The notes under the pieces: generated by a model
Database searches by the model: none
What the model saw: the letters and a program-made list of their open reading frames with translations, nothing else
What the model was told of the DNA's origin: nothing
In this document: positions 18,353 through 26,499 of the stretch, piece after piece
Layout: every line of letters starts with the position of its first letter
How positions within the stretch are numbered: the stretch's first letter is position 1
NCBI RefSeq assembly: GCF_009792295.1
Contig: NZ_CP039934.1
Coordinates: 3,120,501-3,184,500, forward strand
Source of the DNA: Myroides fluvii
GTDB taxonomy: Bacteria > Bacteroidota > Bacteroidia > Flavobacteriales > Flavobacteriaceae
Reading direction: 5' to 3'
DNA length: 64,000 bases
Translations under genes and position numbers: made by a program

Positions 18353-19738
18353 TTATAACGAATTCAAAAAGGCCAAAAGATCATCTCTTTCCTTTTTTGA
18401 TAGTTGTTTGAATTTATCTTTGGAACGCTCTGCTTCACCACCGTGCCATAAGATTGCCTCGGTTAGGTTCGCTGCGCGTCCATCGTGTAAAAATTGGGTA
18501 TGTCCGTTGACTAAGTATTGAAAGCCAATGCCCCAAAGTGGTCGTGTTTTCCATTCTCGGCCGTTGGCCATAAAATCAGGACGACCGTCTGCTAAACCTT
18601 CGCCCATGTCGTGGAGTAGCATATCGGTGTAGGGATAGAATGTCTGATGAGCAAGTGCTTTTATCGGACTTGGTCCTGTTTTTTGTTTGGGTTTATGACA
18701 TTTTGCACAATCGATTTCTTCAAAAATACGCGCACCATTTCGCACCTGTTGATTTTCGTGAAAACGCGAGGCAGGCACAGCTAAGGTTTGCGTATAAAAG
18801 GTCACTGCATCCACAGTGGCGTTGGGTATTTCAAGTCCAGCGTTTAAACCATCATCTCCATTGCTTTGCCCATAACCTGTTTCATAAGGAAAAACATAGT
18901 TGGTGATTCCCATATCATTATTGAAAGCTGCGGCACATTGCTCTAGTAGAGAAGCTGTATTGGCTTTCCATCCAAAGCGACCTAATTTCGTTTGTTTGGA
19001 TATCACATCGTACACGTAATTGGCTTTTCCGTAAATTCCGTCTCGATTGGCGTCAGTGGCATCGATATCCGCTAGAATATCTGCCTCGGGAATCGCTTCC
19101 AATAACCCTAAACCAAAGACTGGAGAACCGATTCGTGGAGATAAGAGTATGTTAGCAGGAACGGAAATATACGATTCGACTAAGCTGTAATGGGGTTTGC
19201 GCAGTGTTATTTTTGTTCCATCTGCAAATTCTTCTACGATCGTGGAATACGTAACTTGAAATTGAGCCTCAGGTTCTACACCAAATACCGCTTGATTTTG
19301 TACTTGCAATCCAAAACCAGGTACGGGAACGGGACCACCGTTTTCTGCGATTCCTGGTAAACTCACCCGCATGAAAAAACCGCTTCTCGCATTGATATTC
19401 GCTGGGAAGGGCGCTCTACCATCTTTGGGATGGCAAGAAATACAAGAGGAATTATTGAAGATGGGGCCTAAACCACCGTTGACCTTATTCGGCGGGGTAA
19501 CATAAACCGATTCAAAAATTAGATCTCCTGTTAGATGTAAGGCTAAATCAGCAGCAGATAAATTAGGCGCCGGTGTACCATACGCATTGCTTGTATTAAT
19601 AAATACGGTCGTTTCTCCTCCCGCTAATTGACGTTCAAGTAGAGAAGGAAGCTCTTTGTAATCTGCGGAATCATCACTAGAACAAGAAAGAAGGAATGGA
19701 GAGAAAAGAAAGAAGGTAAAAAAGGAAAAGTATTTCAT
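18353..19738 (-). CDS. di-haem oxidoreductase lipoprotein (DUF1111 / cytochrome c peroxidase-like)
   Basis: 461 residues. Signal peptide with lipobox LLSC (Cys19) and acidic linker SSDDSAD. Two haem-c motifs: CISCH (99-103) and CAKCH in the C-terminal third, separated by the DUF1111 body (FGLGLLEAIPEADILADIDATDANRDGIYG; GRFGWKANTASLLEQ). Such proteins sit in Bacteroidota next to imelysin-type iron proteins, as here. Exported electron-transfer role is likely; substrate unknown. Last gene of the porin-imelysin-DHOR cluster, separated from imelysin by a hairpin that may lower its expression. Confidence 0.9.
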   Translation of the reverse strand: MKYFSFFTFFLFSPFLLSCSSDDSADYKELPSLLERQLAGGETTVFINTSNAYGTPAPNLSAADLALHLTGDLIFESVYVTPPNKVNGGLGPIFNNSSCISCHPKDGRAPFPANINARSGFFMRVSLPGIAENGGPVPVPGFGLQVQNQAVFGVEPEAQFQVTYSTIVEEFADGTKITLRKPHYSLVESYISVPANILLSPRIGSPVFGLGLLEAIPEADILADIDATDANRDGIYGKANYVYDVISKQTKLGRFGWKANTASLLEQCAAAFNNDMGITNYVFPYETGYGQSNGDDGLNAGLEIPNATVDAVTFYTQTLAVPASRFHENQQVRNGARIFEEIDCAKCHKPKQKTGPSPIKALAHQTFYPYTDMLLHDMGEGLADGRPDFMANGREWKTRPLWGIGFQYLVNGHTQFLHDGRAANLTEAILWHGGEAERSKDKFKQLSKKERDDLLAFLNSL

Positions 19739-19767
19739 TAGGATAAAAAATCGAGTAGATTGAATAA

Positions 19768-19799
19768 AAAAGAATACACAAATCCTTGTGTATTCTTTT
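19768..19799 (-). terminator. hairpin between imelysin and di-haem oxidoreductase genes
   Basis: Perfect 14-bp arms AAAAGAATACACAA (19768-19781) and TTGTGTATTCTTTT (19786-19799) with a 4-nt loop. On the minus strand it is followed by TTTTTTATTC, so it should act as a terminator or attenuator inside an otherwise operon-like cluster. Confidence 0.8.
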
Positions 19800-19822
19800 A
19801 TAGGATGAACGATTTAAAAGTC

Positions 19823-20896
19823 TTAGAGACTATTGATAAACGGTTTTAACTTAGATTCTAATAAAGTAGATAAGTCATTGACAATATTCTGCGCTTTAAT
19901 TACTTCAGGTCTGTGGCTGTGAATAGCCTCGGTAAAAGTACCAGGAATGCTCTCAATCGCTTGGATAGACGCTGTAATAGCCGTTTTGATTTCCGTATCT
20001 AGAGCCTTATTTTCTTTGGCTACAATTTCAGACAATCCTTTTACGGATTTGTTGTATTGACCTAAGTAAATGTTTTCAATACTTCTCATATTATCTGCAA
20101 AGTCGCGTTTTGAGTTATTGCTAAAACGAGATTCCTCTTTTTCAGGATAAGGTGTACTACCTTCTGAGTTTAAAGGATCTTCGATTTTACCTGTTCCTAC
20201 TTCGTCCGCAATGGTAATTAATCCGTCTACAATTTCTTCTAAAGCAGCTGCTTTTGAGGGGTATTTTGTAGAATTTAATCCTGCTGTATTAAATACTGCC
20301 GCATAATTTCCTCCGTCTACTTTCCATTGATCATACAGCAATTGTGTGTTTTGTTGTAAATCCTCTGTAGCCGCTTTTAAATATTCTTTTTGTCTAGCCG
20401 TAATATCAGCTGCTTTTTTCGTGCCTGTTTCCCCCCATAATAGGAACTCAATCAAGTGAAATCCACGAGCCTCGTTATTTGAACTGATTAAAGAAGCAGT
20501 AATCGCTTGGTTACTTTTCAAGATATTATTCATCGCTTCTACGTCTACTGGCCATGTATCCATTGCAGGGTCAATTCCTTCCGTATCTACAGGTCCATAC
20601 AAAAATCCTTCGGATTGTTCCCAAGGTTTTCTCGTTTCAATCCACGCTTGTTTCGCTAATTCTAAGTTGGCATCTGTTGAATTAGAGACAAAATTATGGA
20701 TTGCCTTTTTCAATGCATTGGCCTTGTCATTTAAATCGCGATAGGTTTCTGTCACCACACTGGAGGTTAAGTCTGAAATTACGGTTGCGTAGAAATCATC
20801 CTTCTTCGTGTCTGTTGAAGAGTCGTCATTATTGCTACAATTCACCATCATGAATGACGTAGCAACCAATCCTAAAGCTAAAAATTTGTTTCTCAT
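19823..20896 (-). CDS. imelysin family lipoprotein
   Basis: 357 residues. Lipoprotein signal MRNKFLALGLVATSFMMVNC (Cys20) then SNNDDSSTDTKKDD. The imelysin/EfeO-like helical domain carries the family GxHxxE motif as GFHLIE (145-150) in ARGFHLIEFLLWGE, and SEGFLYGPVDTEGIDPAMDTWPVD. Imelysin proteins (IrpA, AlgP7, EfeO relatives) are exported and linked to iron uptake; the metal-binding role here is inferred. Gene order porin, imelysin, DHOR and the Fur-like box upstream support an iron role. Confidence 0.92.
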   Translation of the reverse strand: MRNKFLALGLVATSFMMVNCSNNDDSSTDTKKDDFYATVISDLTSSVVTETYRDLNDKANALKKAIHNFVSNSTDANLELAKQAWIETRKPWEQSEGFLYGPVDTEGIDPAMDTWPVDVEAMNNILKSNQAITASLISSNNEARGFHLIEFLLWGETGTKKAADITARQKEYLKAATEDLQQNTQLLYDQWKVDGGNYAAVFNTAGLNSTKYPSKAAALEEIVDGLITIADEVGTGKIEDPLNSEGSTPYPEKEESRFSNNSKRDFADNMRSIENIYLGQYNKSVKGLSEIVAKENKALDTEIKTAITASIQAIESIPGTFTEAIHSHRPEVIKAQNIVNDLSTLLESKLKPFINSL

Positions 20897-20921
20897 TATT
20901 TTATACTATTTATTTTTATGA

Positions 20922-22256
20922 TTAAAATGTAAATCCTATTCCTGCAGAGAAGGTGTTCTCTTTTTGTTTATTTCCTGTATTTAAAGATGTTACAGGGTCG
21001 TAGTGATCGGAGCCTAAACGTCGGGTTGAATAATGCGCTTTTACAACAATTTGAGGATGTACAAACCAGTTGATACCACTAGTCCATACACTTCGTTCCC
21101 AACGCGGTTTGCGCACAACAGCTCCTTCAGTTTCATGCATGGTATCGTAGTATTCGTAACGCACAAAAGGATAGAGTTTTTGGGATGTTGTTGTGTTGAA
21201 GAAGTGTAAGACTTCATATCCTACATCTCCAGAAAAACCAATCATATTTTTCCCAACTGGGGTGCGTTTTACCCCTAGATTATTGGAGAGGTTGGCATTT
21301 TTTCGGCTGACAATATTAGAGTTTTCAACATTGCCATATAAGAATACCGAGCTAAATTTTAAGTATTGTTCATCATAGCTGACATGAGCTTCTAAAATAG
21401 TAACGTAAGCCGATACGTCCATGTCTCTTTTAGGTCTATTGGCAGCCGCATCATTGATATAAGCAGAAACTCCTGCAAACGTATTTCGGTTTGTTCCAAA
21501 CTTATAATCCAATCGAGCAGTGTAGGCTAAGCTATTGCCGACAGCCATTTCAAATCTCGTTTGATGTCCTCTTTTTATCCAGTTTCTCGAACTAAATCCC
21601 GTAGCATCCAACCCGTTGGTGATAGAGAATTCATAGCTCAAGCGATTTTTGAGAAAACTACCATAAAACTGAATTCCGTTTTCATACCATCCCAAAGGGA
21701 GTATTTCATTTTCCATTTCTTGCTTGTACGTGGTAAAATACTGCGTTGGACGATCGAGGTTTTGAGCTAAATTCATATGCAGTTTCATGCGCCCCACACG
21801 CACATTGAAATAGGGACTGATTTTAAAATCAAGGTGAATTTGCTCTAATTTAACTTCTCCTCCTGATTCAATTTCTTTCTCATATTCACCAAATTCTTCC
21901 TGTGTATCTAGTTCTATGGTTGAACCTGTACCTCCGTGTTCGAATTCAATTTCGGTTTTTAAGCTAATCCAATCGTTAAAGCGATAGCCCAAATATAAAT
22001 TCAATCGCTCAGCGTCAAATTTGTTCTTAATGTTTGGATCTGTATCATAACGGCCGTAGTTGTAATAATTGACAGCACCATACCCACTTAAGGTAAAATT
22101 GCTAAGGGGAATCAATTTTTTCTTGTCCTCTTTGAGCTCTTGGATAATTTCCTTTTTGAGTTCTTCTTTGAGTTGTTGTAGTGGAATTGCGTCTTTGTCT
22201 TGGGCGTGCAACATCAAGCACGGGAGGGCAAAACAAACCAATAATTTTGTTTTCAT
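20922..22256 (-). CDS. outer-membrane porin
   Basis: 444 residues. Signal peptide MKTKLLVCFALPCLMLHA, a short coiled coil (LQQLKEELKKEIIQELKEDKKK, about residues 27-48), then a beta-barrel of alternating aromatic strands (FTLSGYGAVNYYNYGRYD, ERLNLYLGYRFNDWISLKTEIEFEHG, FNVRVGRMKLHMNLAQNLDRPTQYF) ending in Phe (SAGIGFTF), the usual barrel-insertion signal. Similar in plan to OprP/OprO-type porins with a periplasmic coiled coil. First gene of the imelysin cluster; 25 nt before imelysin. Probably the outer-membrane route for the imelysin substrate. Confidence 0.88.
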   Translation of the reverse strand: MKTKLLVCFALPCLMLHAQDKDAIPLQQLKEELKKEIIQELKEDKKKLIPLSNFTLSGYGAVNYYNYGRYDTDPNIKNKFDAERLNLYLGYRFNDWISLKTEIEFEHGGTGSTIELDTQEEFGEYEKEIESGGEVKLEQIHLDFKISPYFNVRVGRMKLHMNLAQNLDRPTQYFTTYKQEMENEILPLGWYENGIQFYGSFLKNRLSYEFSITNGLDATGFSSRNWIKRGHQTRFEMAVGNSLAYTARLDYKFGTNRNTFAGVSAYINDAAANRPKRDMDVSAYVTILEAHVSYDEQYLKFSSVFLYGNVENSNIVSRKNANLSNNLGVKRTPVGKNMIGFSGDVGYEVLHFFNTTTSQKLYPFVRYEYYDTMHETEGAVVRKPRWERSVWTSGINWFVHPQIVVKAHYSTRRLGSDHYDPVTSLNTGNKQKENTFSAGIGFTF

Positions 22257-22296
22257 AAAATGATTATGAGGTGAATAAATCCAGTGAATTTTGTTG

Positions 22297-22330
22297 CAAA
22301 TATATATTTATTTAGATTTATTAAAAATAA
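22297..22330 (-). promoter_or_regulatory. promoter and Fur-like operator of the porin-imelysin-DHOR cluster
   Basis: On the minus strand: a 23-bp element (22308-22330) ending TCTAAATAA, a 3-nt gap, then the -7 box TATATTTG (22304-22297). The start codon is about 40 nt downstream. The element-to-box spacing is identical to that of the divergent promoter at 22587-22620. Confidence 0.65.
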
Positions 22331-22586
22331 AATATAAGATTTTTTTAACTTTGTAGGCGTTTAGTTAAAAACCTTATGTTGAGTATATCTTTATTTTAAA
22401 GGTTAAAAGGTGTTGATAAGTATTGTTTATTAAGAAATAATTTTATTATGTGTAAAAATAATTAAGTTTTATTGGGCTATTGATTGGTGATTTTTGCTAA
22501 AAAATGGAAGTAAAAGTTAATGAAGGGGGAGGGATAATCTTCAAAAAAGGTGATTTGTCTGGTTTTAGCTAAAAAAAGACACTTAT
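22331..22586. other. intergenic spacer between divergent iron-linked promoters
   Basis: About 255 bases of AT-rich DNA between the porin promoter and the thioredoxin-ApbE promoter. No coding frame of interest and no strong hairpin were seen. Confidence 0.4.
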
Positions 22587-22620
22587 TTGTTTTTAATTGG
22601 TCTAAATAAATATATATTTG
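22587..22620 (+). promoter_or_regulatory. promoter and Fur-like operator of the thioredoxin-ApbE-DUF4266-DUF3570 operon
   Basis: A 23-bp element (22587-22609) ending TCTAAATAA, a 3-nt gap, then TATATTTG (22613-22620). Same order and spacing as at 22297-22330 on the other strand. The leader to the first ATG (22812) would be about 190 nt, unusually long; it contains the palindrome TTGTTAACAA. Confidence 0.65.
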
Positions 22621-22811
22621 CCCTCGAAATTAATATATCCTTTACTTGTTGTTGGGATATTGTTAACAATTAAAAAAACAATCGGTTCTTTTTTTTATGT
22701 TAGGTTATGGCTGTGAAATTCGATTTTTTAATACCCAATCAAGTTGAAGATATAGGCGTAAAATAACTTAGGAAATATAGATTGGATAGCATTTATAATC
22801 CCAAGTGTAGT

Positions 22812-23225
22812 ATGAAAATTTTTTATGTACTCTGTGCGTTTGCAATGACTCAGTTAAGTATGGGTCAAACATTTAATGATGCAATGAAAAAGGCATCAAA
22901 TGAAGATAAAAATATACTTTTAGTTTTTGCTGGATCAGATTGGTGCGCCCCTTGCATTAAGCTAGATAAAGAAATCTTTCAAACGGAAGTGTTCGAAAGA
23001 GAAAAGGCAAAATGGGTGTTGTATAAGGCGGATTTTTTGAAGAAATCTAAACTCGCTGAAACGGTGAAGAAAGAGAACGGACAATTAGCCGACCAATACA
23101 ATCCTGAAGGGTATTTTCCTCTTGTTGTTATTTTGAATTCCAAAGGCAAAGTACTAGGTAAATTGGGATATTCGAAAGATACGCCTTCGGATTATATCAA
23201 AAAACTACGCGCTTTTATTCAGTAA
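22812..23225 (+). CDS. secreted thioredoxin-family protein
   Basis: 137 residues from ATG 22812 (MKIFYVLCAFAMTQLSMGQT, a Sec signal peptide); an in-frame extension to 22782 would hide the signal and is rejected. Thioredoxin-like fold with the redox motif CAPC in FAGSDWCAPCIKLDKEIF and the cis-Pro region GYFPLVVILNSKGKVLGKLGY. Predicted periplasmic disulfide reductase. First gene of the ApbE/DUF4266/DUF3570 operon; a partner for the Cys-rich DUF4266 tail is an obvious but unproven possibility. Confidence 0.88.
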   Translation: MKIFYVLCAFAMTQLSMGQTFNDAMKKASNEDKNILLVFAGSDWCAPCIKLDKEIFQTEVFEREKAKWVLYKADFLKKSKLAETVKKENGQLADQYNPEGYFPLVVILNSKGKVLGKLGYSKDTPSDYIKKLRAFIQ

Positions 23226-23266
23226 AACACGTTTTTTACCCGCTGTATTTCCTTATTCCCCTTACT

Positions 23267-24196
23267 ATGTCTTCAATTTTTACGCGCTCTTTTTTCCTGA
23301 TGGGATGTCATTTTGATCTCACCCTAGTTGCTGACGAGGTCAGTGTTGCCGATCGGTTGATGGAAGGTGCTATTGCGGAAATGAAACGCATAGAGTACCT
23401 ACTTTCGGAGTGGATACCAACTACCCCTGTTTCTATTGTTAATGCCAATGCTGGACTACAACCTGTTAGCGTTCCGGATGAACTTTTGCAACTTACAACT
23501 AGGGCGTTAAACTTTTCAAAACTAACGGATGGTGCGTTTGATATTACCCTAGCAGGTCTAAATCAAATTTGGATTTATGACGGTACAATGAGTCGAGTTC
23601 CTTCTCCCGCAAAATTAAAAGAAGCTATTCGCTATGTAGGATATCAACAGGTTCAATTGGATTGCGAAAAACAAACGCTGTTTTTAAGACAAAAAAAGAT
23701 GAAGATTGGTTTTGGGTCGATTGGAAAAGCGTATGCTGCAGATTGTGCTAAAGCTTTGCTCCTTGCTCAAGGAGTCGAAGCCGGAATCGTTAATGCTTCT
23801 GGCGATATGGCTGTTTGGGGCGTACAGCCTGACGGAAAACCGTGGACGGTGGGGATTGTCAATCCACTGAACAAAGAAAAAGTTTTTGCCACGATTCCCA
23901 TTCAAGATGGAGCTGTAGTCACTTCGGGTACGTATGAAAAGTATGCTCTTATAAACAATAAAAAGTATTCCCATATTATTGATCCGCGTACAGGTATACC
24001 TACAACCGAAATAGCAAGTGTGACTGTTTTTGCTCCAAAGGCAGAAATGGCGAATGGCATATCAACCTCTATTGCTGTTATGGGGATTCAAACTGGGCTA
24101 CACTTTGTCAATCAAATTCCCGCCGTTCGCTGTGTTATCGTCGATCATGCGGGAAATGTATTCACCTCGAACAATATTAAAACCAATAAGATTTAA
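23267..24196 (+). CDS. apbE: FAD:protein FMN transferase (ApbE)
   Basis: 309 residues. Attaches FMN covalently to Ser/Thr of exported flavoproteins. Motifs: FFLMGCHFDLTLVA at the N-terminus, TDGAFDITLAGL, KIGFGSIGKAYAADCA, NASGDMAVWG, GAVVTSGTYEKY and the signature HIIDPRTG. No signal peptide or lipobox is visible and there is no upstream start in frame, which is odd for a family usually exported. Its natural partners should be the two downstream gene products; DUF3570 here contains TGAS and TGAT cores resembling flavinylation sites. Confidence 0.93.
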   Translation: MSSIFTRSFFLMGCHFDLTLVADEVSVADRLMEGAIAEMKRIEYLLSEWIPTTPVSIVNANAGLQPVSVPDELLQLTTRALNFSKLTDGAFDITLAGLNQIWIYDGTMSRVPSPAKLKEAIRYVGYQQVQLDCEKQTLFLRQKKMKIGFGSIGKAYAADCAKALLLAQGVEAGIVNASGDMAVWGVQPDGKPWTVGIVNPLNKEKVFATIPIQDGAVVTSGTYEKYALINNKKYSHIIDPRTGIPTTEIASVTVFAPKAEMANGISTSIAVMGIQTGLHFVNQIPAVRCVIVDHAGNVFTSNNIKTNKI

Positions 24197-24199
24197 ACC

Positions 24200-24409
24200 A
24201 TGAGAAAACTATTTTGTACCGGATGTTTTGTTTTGCTTCTCGTATCCTGCCAGACAGTCAAGGAATATGAGAAACAATACATCAATGATCCTGATATGGC
24301 ATTAAATGCACATGTATGTGAACGTTATGAAACCAATTTTCAAGTTTACCGAGAGGGAGCGTCAGGCGCTAACGGAGGAAAAACAGGTGGAGGTTGTGGA
24401 TGTAATTAA
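24200..24409 (+). CDS. DUF4266 small lipoprotein with Gly/Cys-rich tail
   Basis: 69 residues. Lipoprotein signal ending LLLVSC, then the conserved block VKEYEKQYINDPDMAL, and a C-terminal tail EGASGANGGKTGGGCGCN. These are the marks of DUF4266. The mature protein is only about 50 residues and ends with two Cys in GGGCGCN, which could bind a metal or form a disulfide. Three nt after apbE and 10 nt before the DUF3570 gene. Function unknown. Confidence 0.9.
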   Translation: MRKLFCTGCFVLLLVSCQTVKEYEKQYINDPDMALNAHVCERYETNFQVYREGASGANGGKTGGGCGCN

Positions 24410-24419
24410 ATAGATAAAA

Positions 24420-25877
24420 ATGAAAAAACGGCTCATTACCTTGATGTCCCTAACCTGTGTGTCAGGACTCTTATCAGCTCAAGAAAGCACAACAAATCAA
24501 ACCTCACTATATAAAAAGAAAGTATTAGAAACCGTAGAGTTGGATTTTTTGGGTAGTTATTATGATCAAAAAGGAAGACATTCCGCTGTAAATGGTGGAA
24601 TTGGAACTGAAGAATTAGATAATTACGCTGGAAATATGCTGTTGGCTATTCCTGTTAGTTTTGACGGAGTCTTGTCTTTTGATATTGGTTTCTCGGCTTA
24701 TACTTCAGCCTCGTCAAGTAATATCAACCCTTTTATGAGTAGGCAATTTACCCAAGTGAATGCCACAGGGGCTTCAACAGGAGCAACTTCGGTTGAAAGT
24801 ACGAAAACCATGCAGTATGGAAGTCCTTGGTATGCTTCCACAGGTCCTTCTCGCAAAGATGTTTTGTACAATTTAGGTGCAAGTTACAGCCATAGTTCGG
24901 ACGATCGCAATACTATTCTTACTGTAAACGCCAATGTTGCTAGAGAGTTTGACTACGAATCTATTGGAGTGGGAGTAGGAGTTTCTAAATTATTCAATGA
25001 AAAGAATACAGAGATTGGTGTAAAAGCCAATGCTTATTTTGATACCTGGAAGCCTTTTTATCCTACTGAACTAGATGAATTCCATACGTATGGTACTAAT
25101 TTTCAGCATGCAGGATACTTTGCCAATGTTGAAATTTACGATCAACAAGGAAATGTATCGACCAAATACCTGCCCGATCGATTCGTAGCTTTGGATGATT
25201 ATAAACGCAATTCGTATGCTGTTTCCTTTTCTGCTGCACAGATTGTGACAGAGAAAATGCAATTGGCTGTTTTTGCTGATTTACTCTATCAAAAAGGACT
25301 GCTTTCAACGCCGTATCACCGCATTTATTTTGCAGATAAAATGGGCTATTATATTGGGACGCCCAATTATATACCTCTGTATGATTCGCCTCAAAATAGC
25401 GAAGTATATCGATTAGCAGATGATATTGAGCGATTGCCAAATACGCGTTTTAAATTGCCTATCGGAATGCGCCTAAATTACTATGTAAACAACTGGCTTA
25501 CGATACGAAGTTACTACCGTTTTTATACGGATGATTGGGAATTGAGATCACATACGTTGAGTGTTGAATTTCCCGTAAAACTATCCGAACGCGTTACTGT
25601 ATTTCCGATGTATCGCTTTTATACCCAAAGTGAAACGAAGTATTTTGCTCCTTTTGGACAGCATACTTCCAAGCAAAAATACTATACCTCAGATTATGAT
25701 TTGTCTGCTTTTGACAGCCATCAGTACGGGGGAGGTTTAGTCTATAACAATCCCTTTAGTCAATCAACCCTCGGTGGTTTTTCTTTAAAGAGCTTTGAAA
25801 TCAGGTATAATTATTACGATAGAAATGATGGCTTGAGTGCGAATATCGTAAGCTTTGGATTAAAGTTTGTACAATAA
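24420..25877 (+). CDS. DUF3570 outer-membrane beta-barrel-like protein
   Basis: 485 residues. Signal peptide MKKRLITLMSLTCVSGLLSA, then many amphipathic strands (LSFDIGFSAYTSASSSNINP; LSVEFPVKLSERVTVFPMYRFYTQSETKYFAPF; IVSFGLKFVQ at the end), typical of DUF3570. Residues 116-123 read TGASTGAT, two adjacent [ST]GA[ST] cores like those modified by ApbE, though without the usual preceding Asp. Barrel topology and outer-membrane location are inference. Fourth gene of the Trx-ApbE-DUF4266-DUF3570 operon. Confidence 0.88.
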   Translation: MKKRLITLMSLTCVSGLLSAQESTTNQTSLYKKKVLETVELDFLGSYYDQKGRHSAVNGGIGTEELDNYAGNMLLAIPVSFDGVLSFDIGFSAYTSASSSNINPFMSRQFTQVNATGASTGATSVESTKTMQYGSPWYASTGPSRKDVLYNLGASYSHSSDDRNTILTVNANVAREFDYESIGVGVGVSKLFNEKNTEIGVKANAYFDTWKPFYPTELDEFHTYGTNFQHAGYFANVEIYDQQGNVSTKYLPDRFVALDDYKRNSYAVSFSAAQIVTEKMQLAVFADLLYQKGLLSTPYHRIYFADKMGYYIGTPNYIPLYDSPQNSEVYRLADDIERLPNTRFKLPIGMRLNYYVNNWLTIRSYYRFYTDDWELRSHTLSVEFPVKLSERVTVFPMYRFYTQSETKYFAPFGQHTSKQKYYTSDYDLSAFDSHQYGGGLVYNNPFSQSTLGGFSLKSFEIRYNYYDRNDGLSANIVSFGLKFVQ

Positions 25878-25888
25878 ATTTAGAAAAC

Positions 25889-26392
25889 ATGAAAAGAGCA
25901 GGAAGTTTAGCTGTAATAACAATACTCTTCGTCTTATTGGGATGTAACAAAAATGACGATGCCCCACGAGAACCTAAAGAAGATCTTATCGGAATTTGGA
26001 GACTAAGAGAAATGATAGAAAATGATCGTTTAGTCTCTTTGGGAATCTGCGATCTCAAAGAAGTTTATGTATTCGGAAAAGAGCAGTATTCGCATGAAAC
26101 ATACAGCCAAGAACGAATAAAATACAAAGCAGCAAGCTTTGATTTATTTGGTAGTGATGACGATTACTATACAGAAATTGACAATACAGTCAATTGTAAA
26201 TCAAATGGCGTAGTGATTGGAACCTGGACGAAAATTAGTGGGGATTTATATCAATTAAAGGGTACTAATTCGACAGAAAACAAGGAATACTCCATTTCTT
26301 TTAGTGCGGATAAAAAAACCTTTTACTTAGAAAAAGAAACCTCCTTAGGAGGTAAGGTGTACACGAGCTATAAGGTGTATAAAAAACAATAA
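25889..26392 (+). CDS. lipocalin-like lipoprotein
   Basis: 167 residues. Signal MKRAGSLAVITILFVLLGC then NKNDDAPREP. The mature part opens EDLIGIWRLREMIENDRLVS, the GxW start of lipocalin-like Bacteroidota lipoproteins, with later GTWTKISGDLYQLKG. Ligand unknown. Only 11 nt after the DUF3570 gene, so possibly part of that operon. Confidence 0.7.
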   Translation: MKRAGSLAVITILFVLLGCNKNDDAPREPKEDLIGIWRLREMIENDRLVSLGICDLKEVYVFGKEQYSHETYSQERIKYKAASFDLFGSDDDYYTEIDNTVNCKSNGVVIGTWTKISGDLYQLKGTNSTENKEYSISFSADKKTFYLEKETSLGGKVYTSYKVYKKQ

Positions 26393-26499
26393 ATCTTACA
26401 AAGAATTAGACAAAGCCAATCGAGCAAAGGCTTTTGTAATGTTGTATCAATCGAGCGGTACAGGCGCTCACAATTATAAATATTCTAAACACACACACT

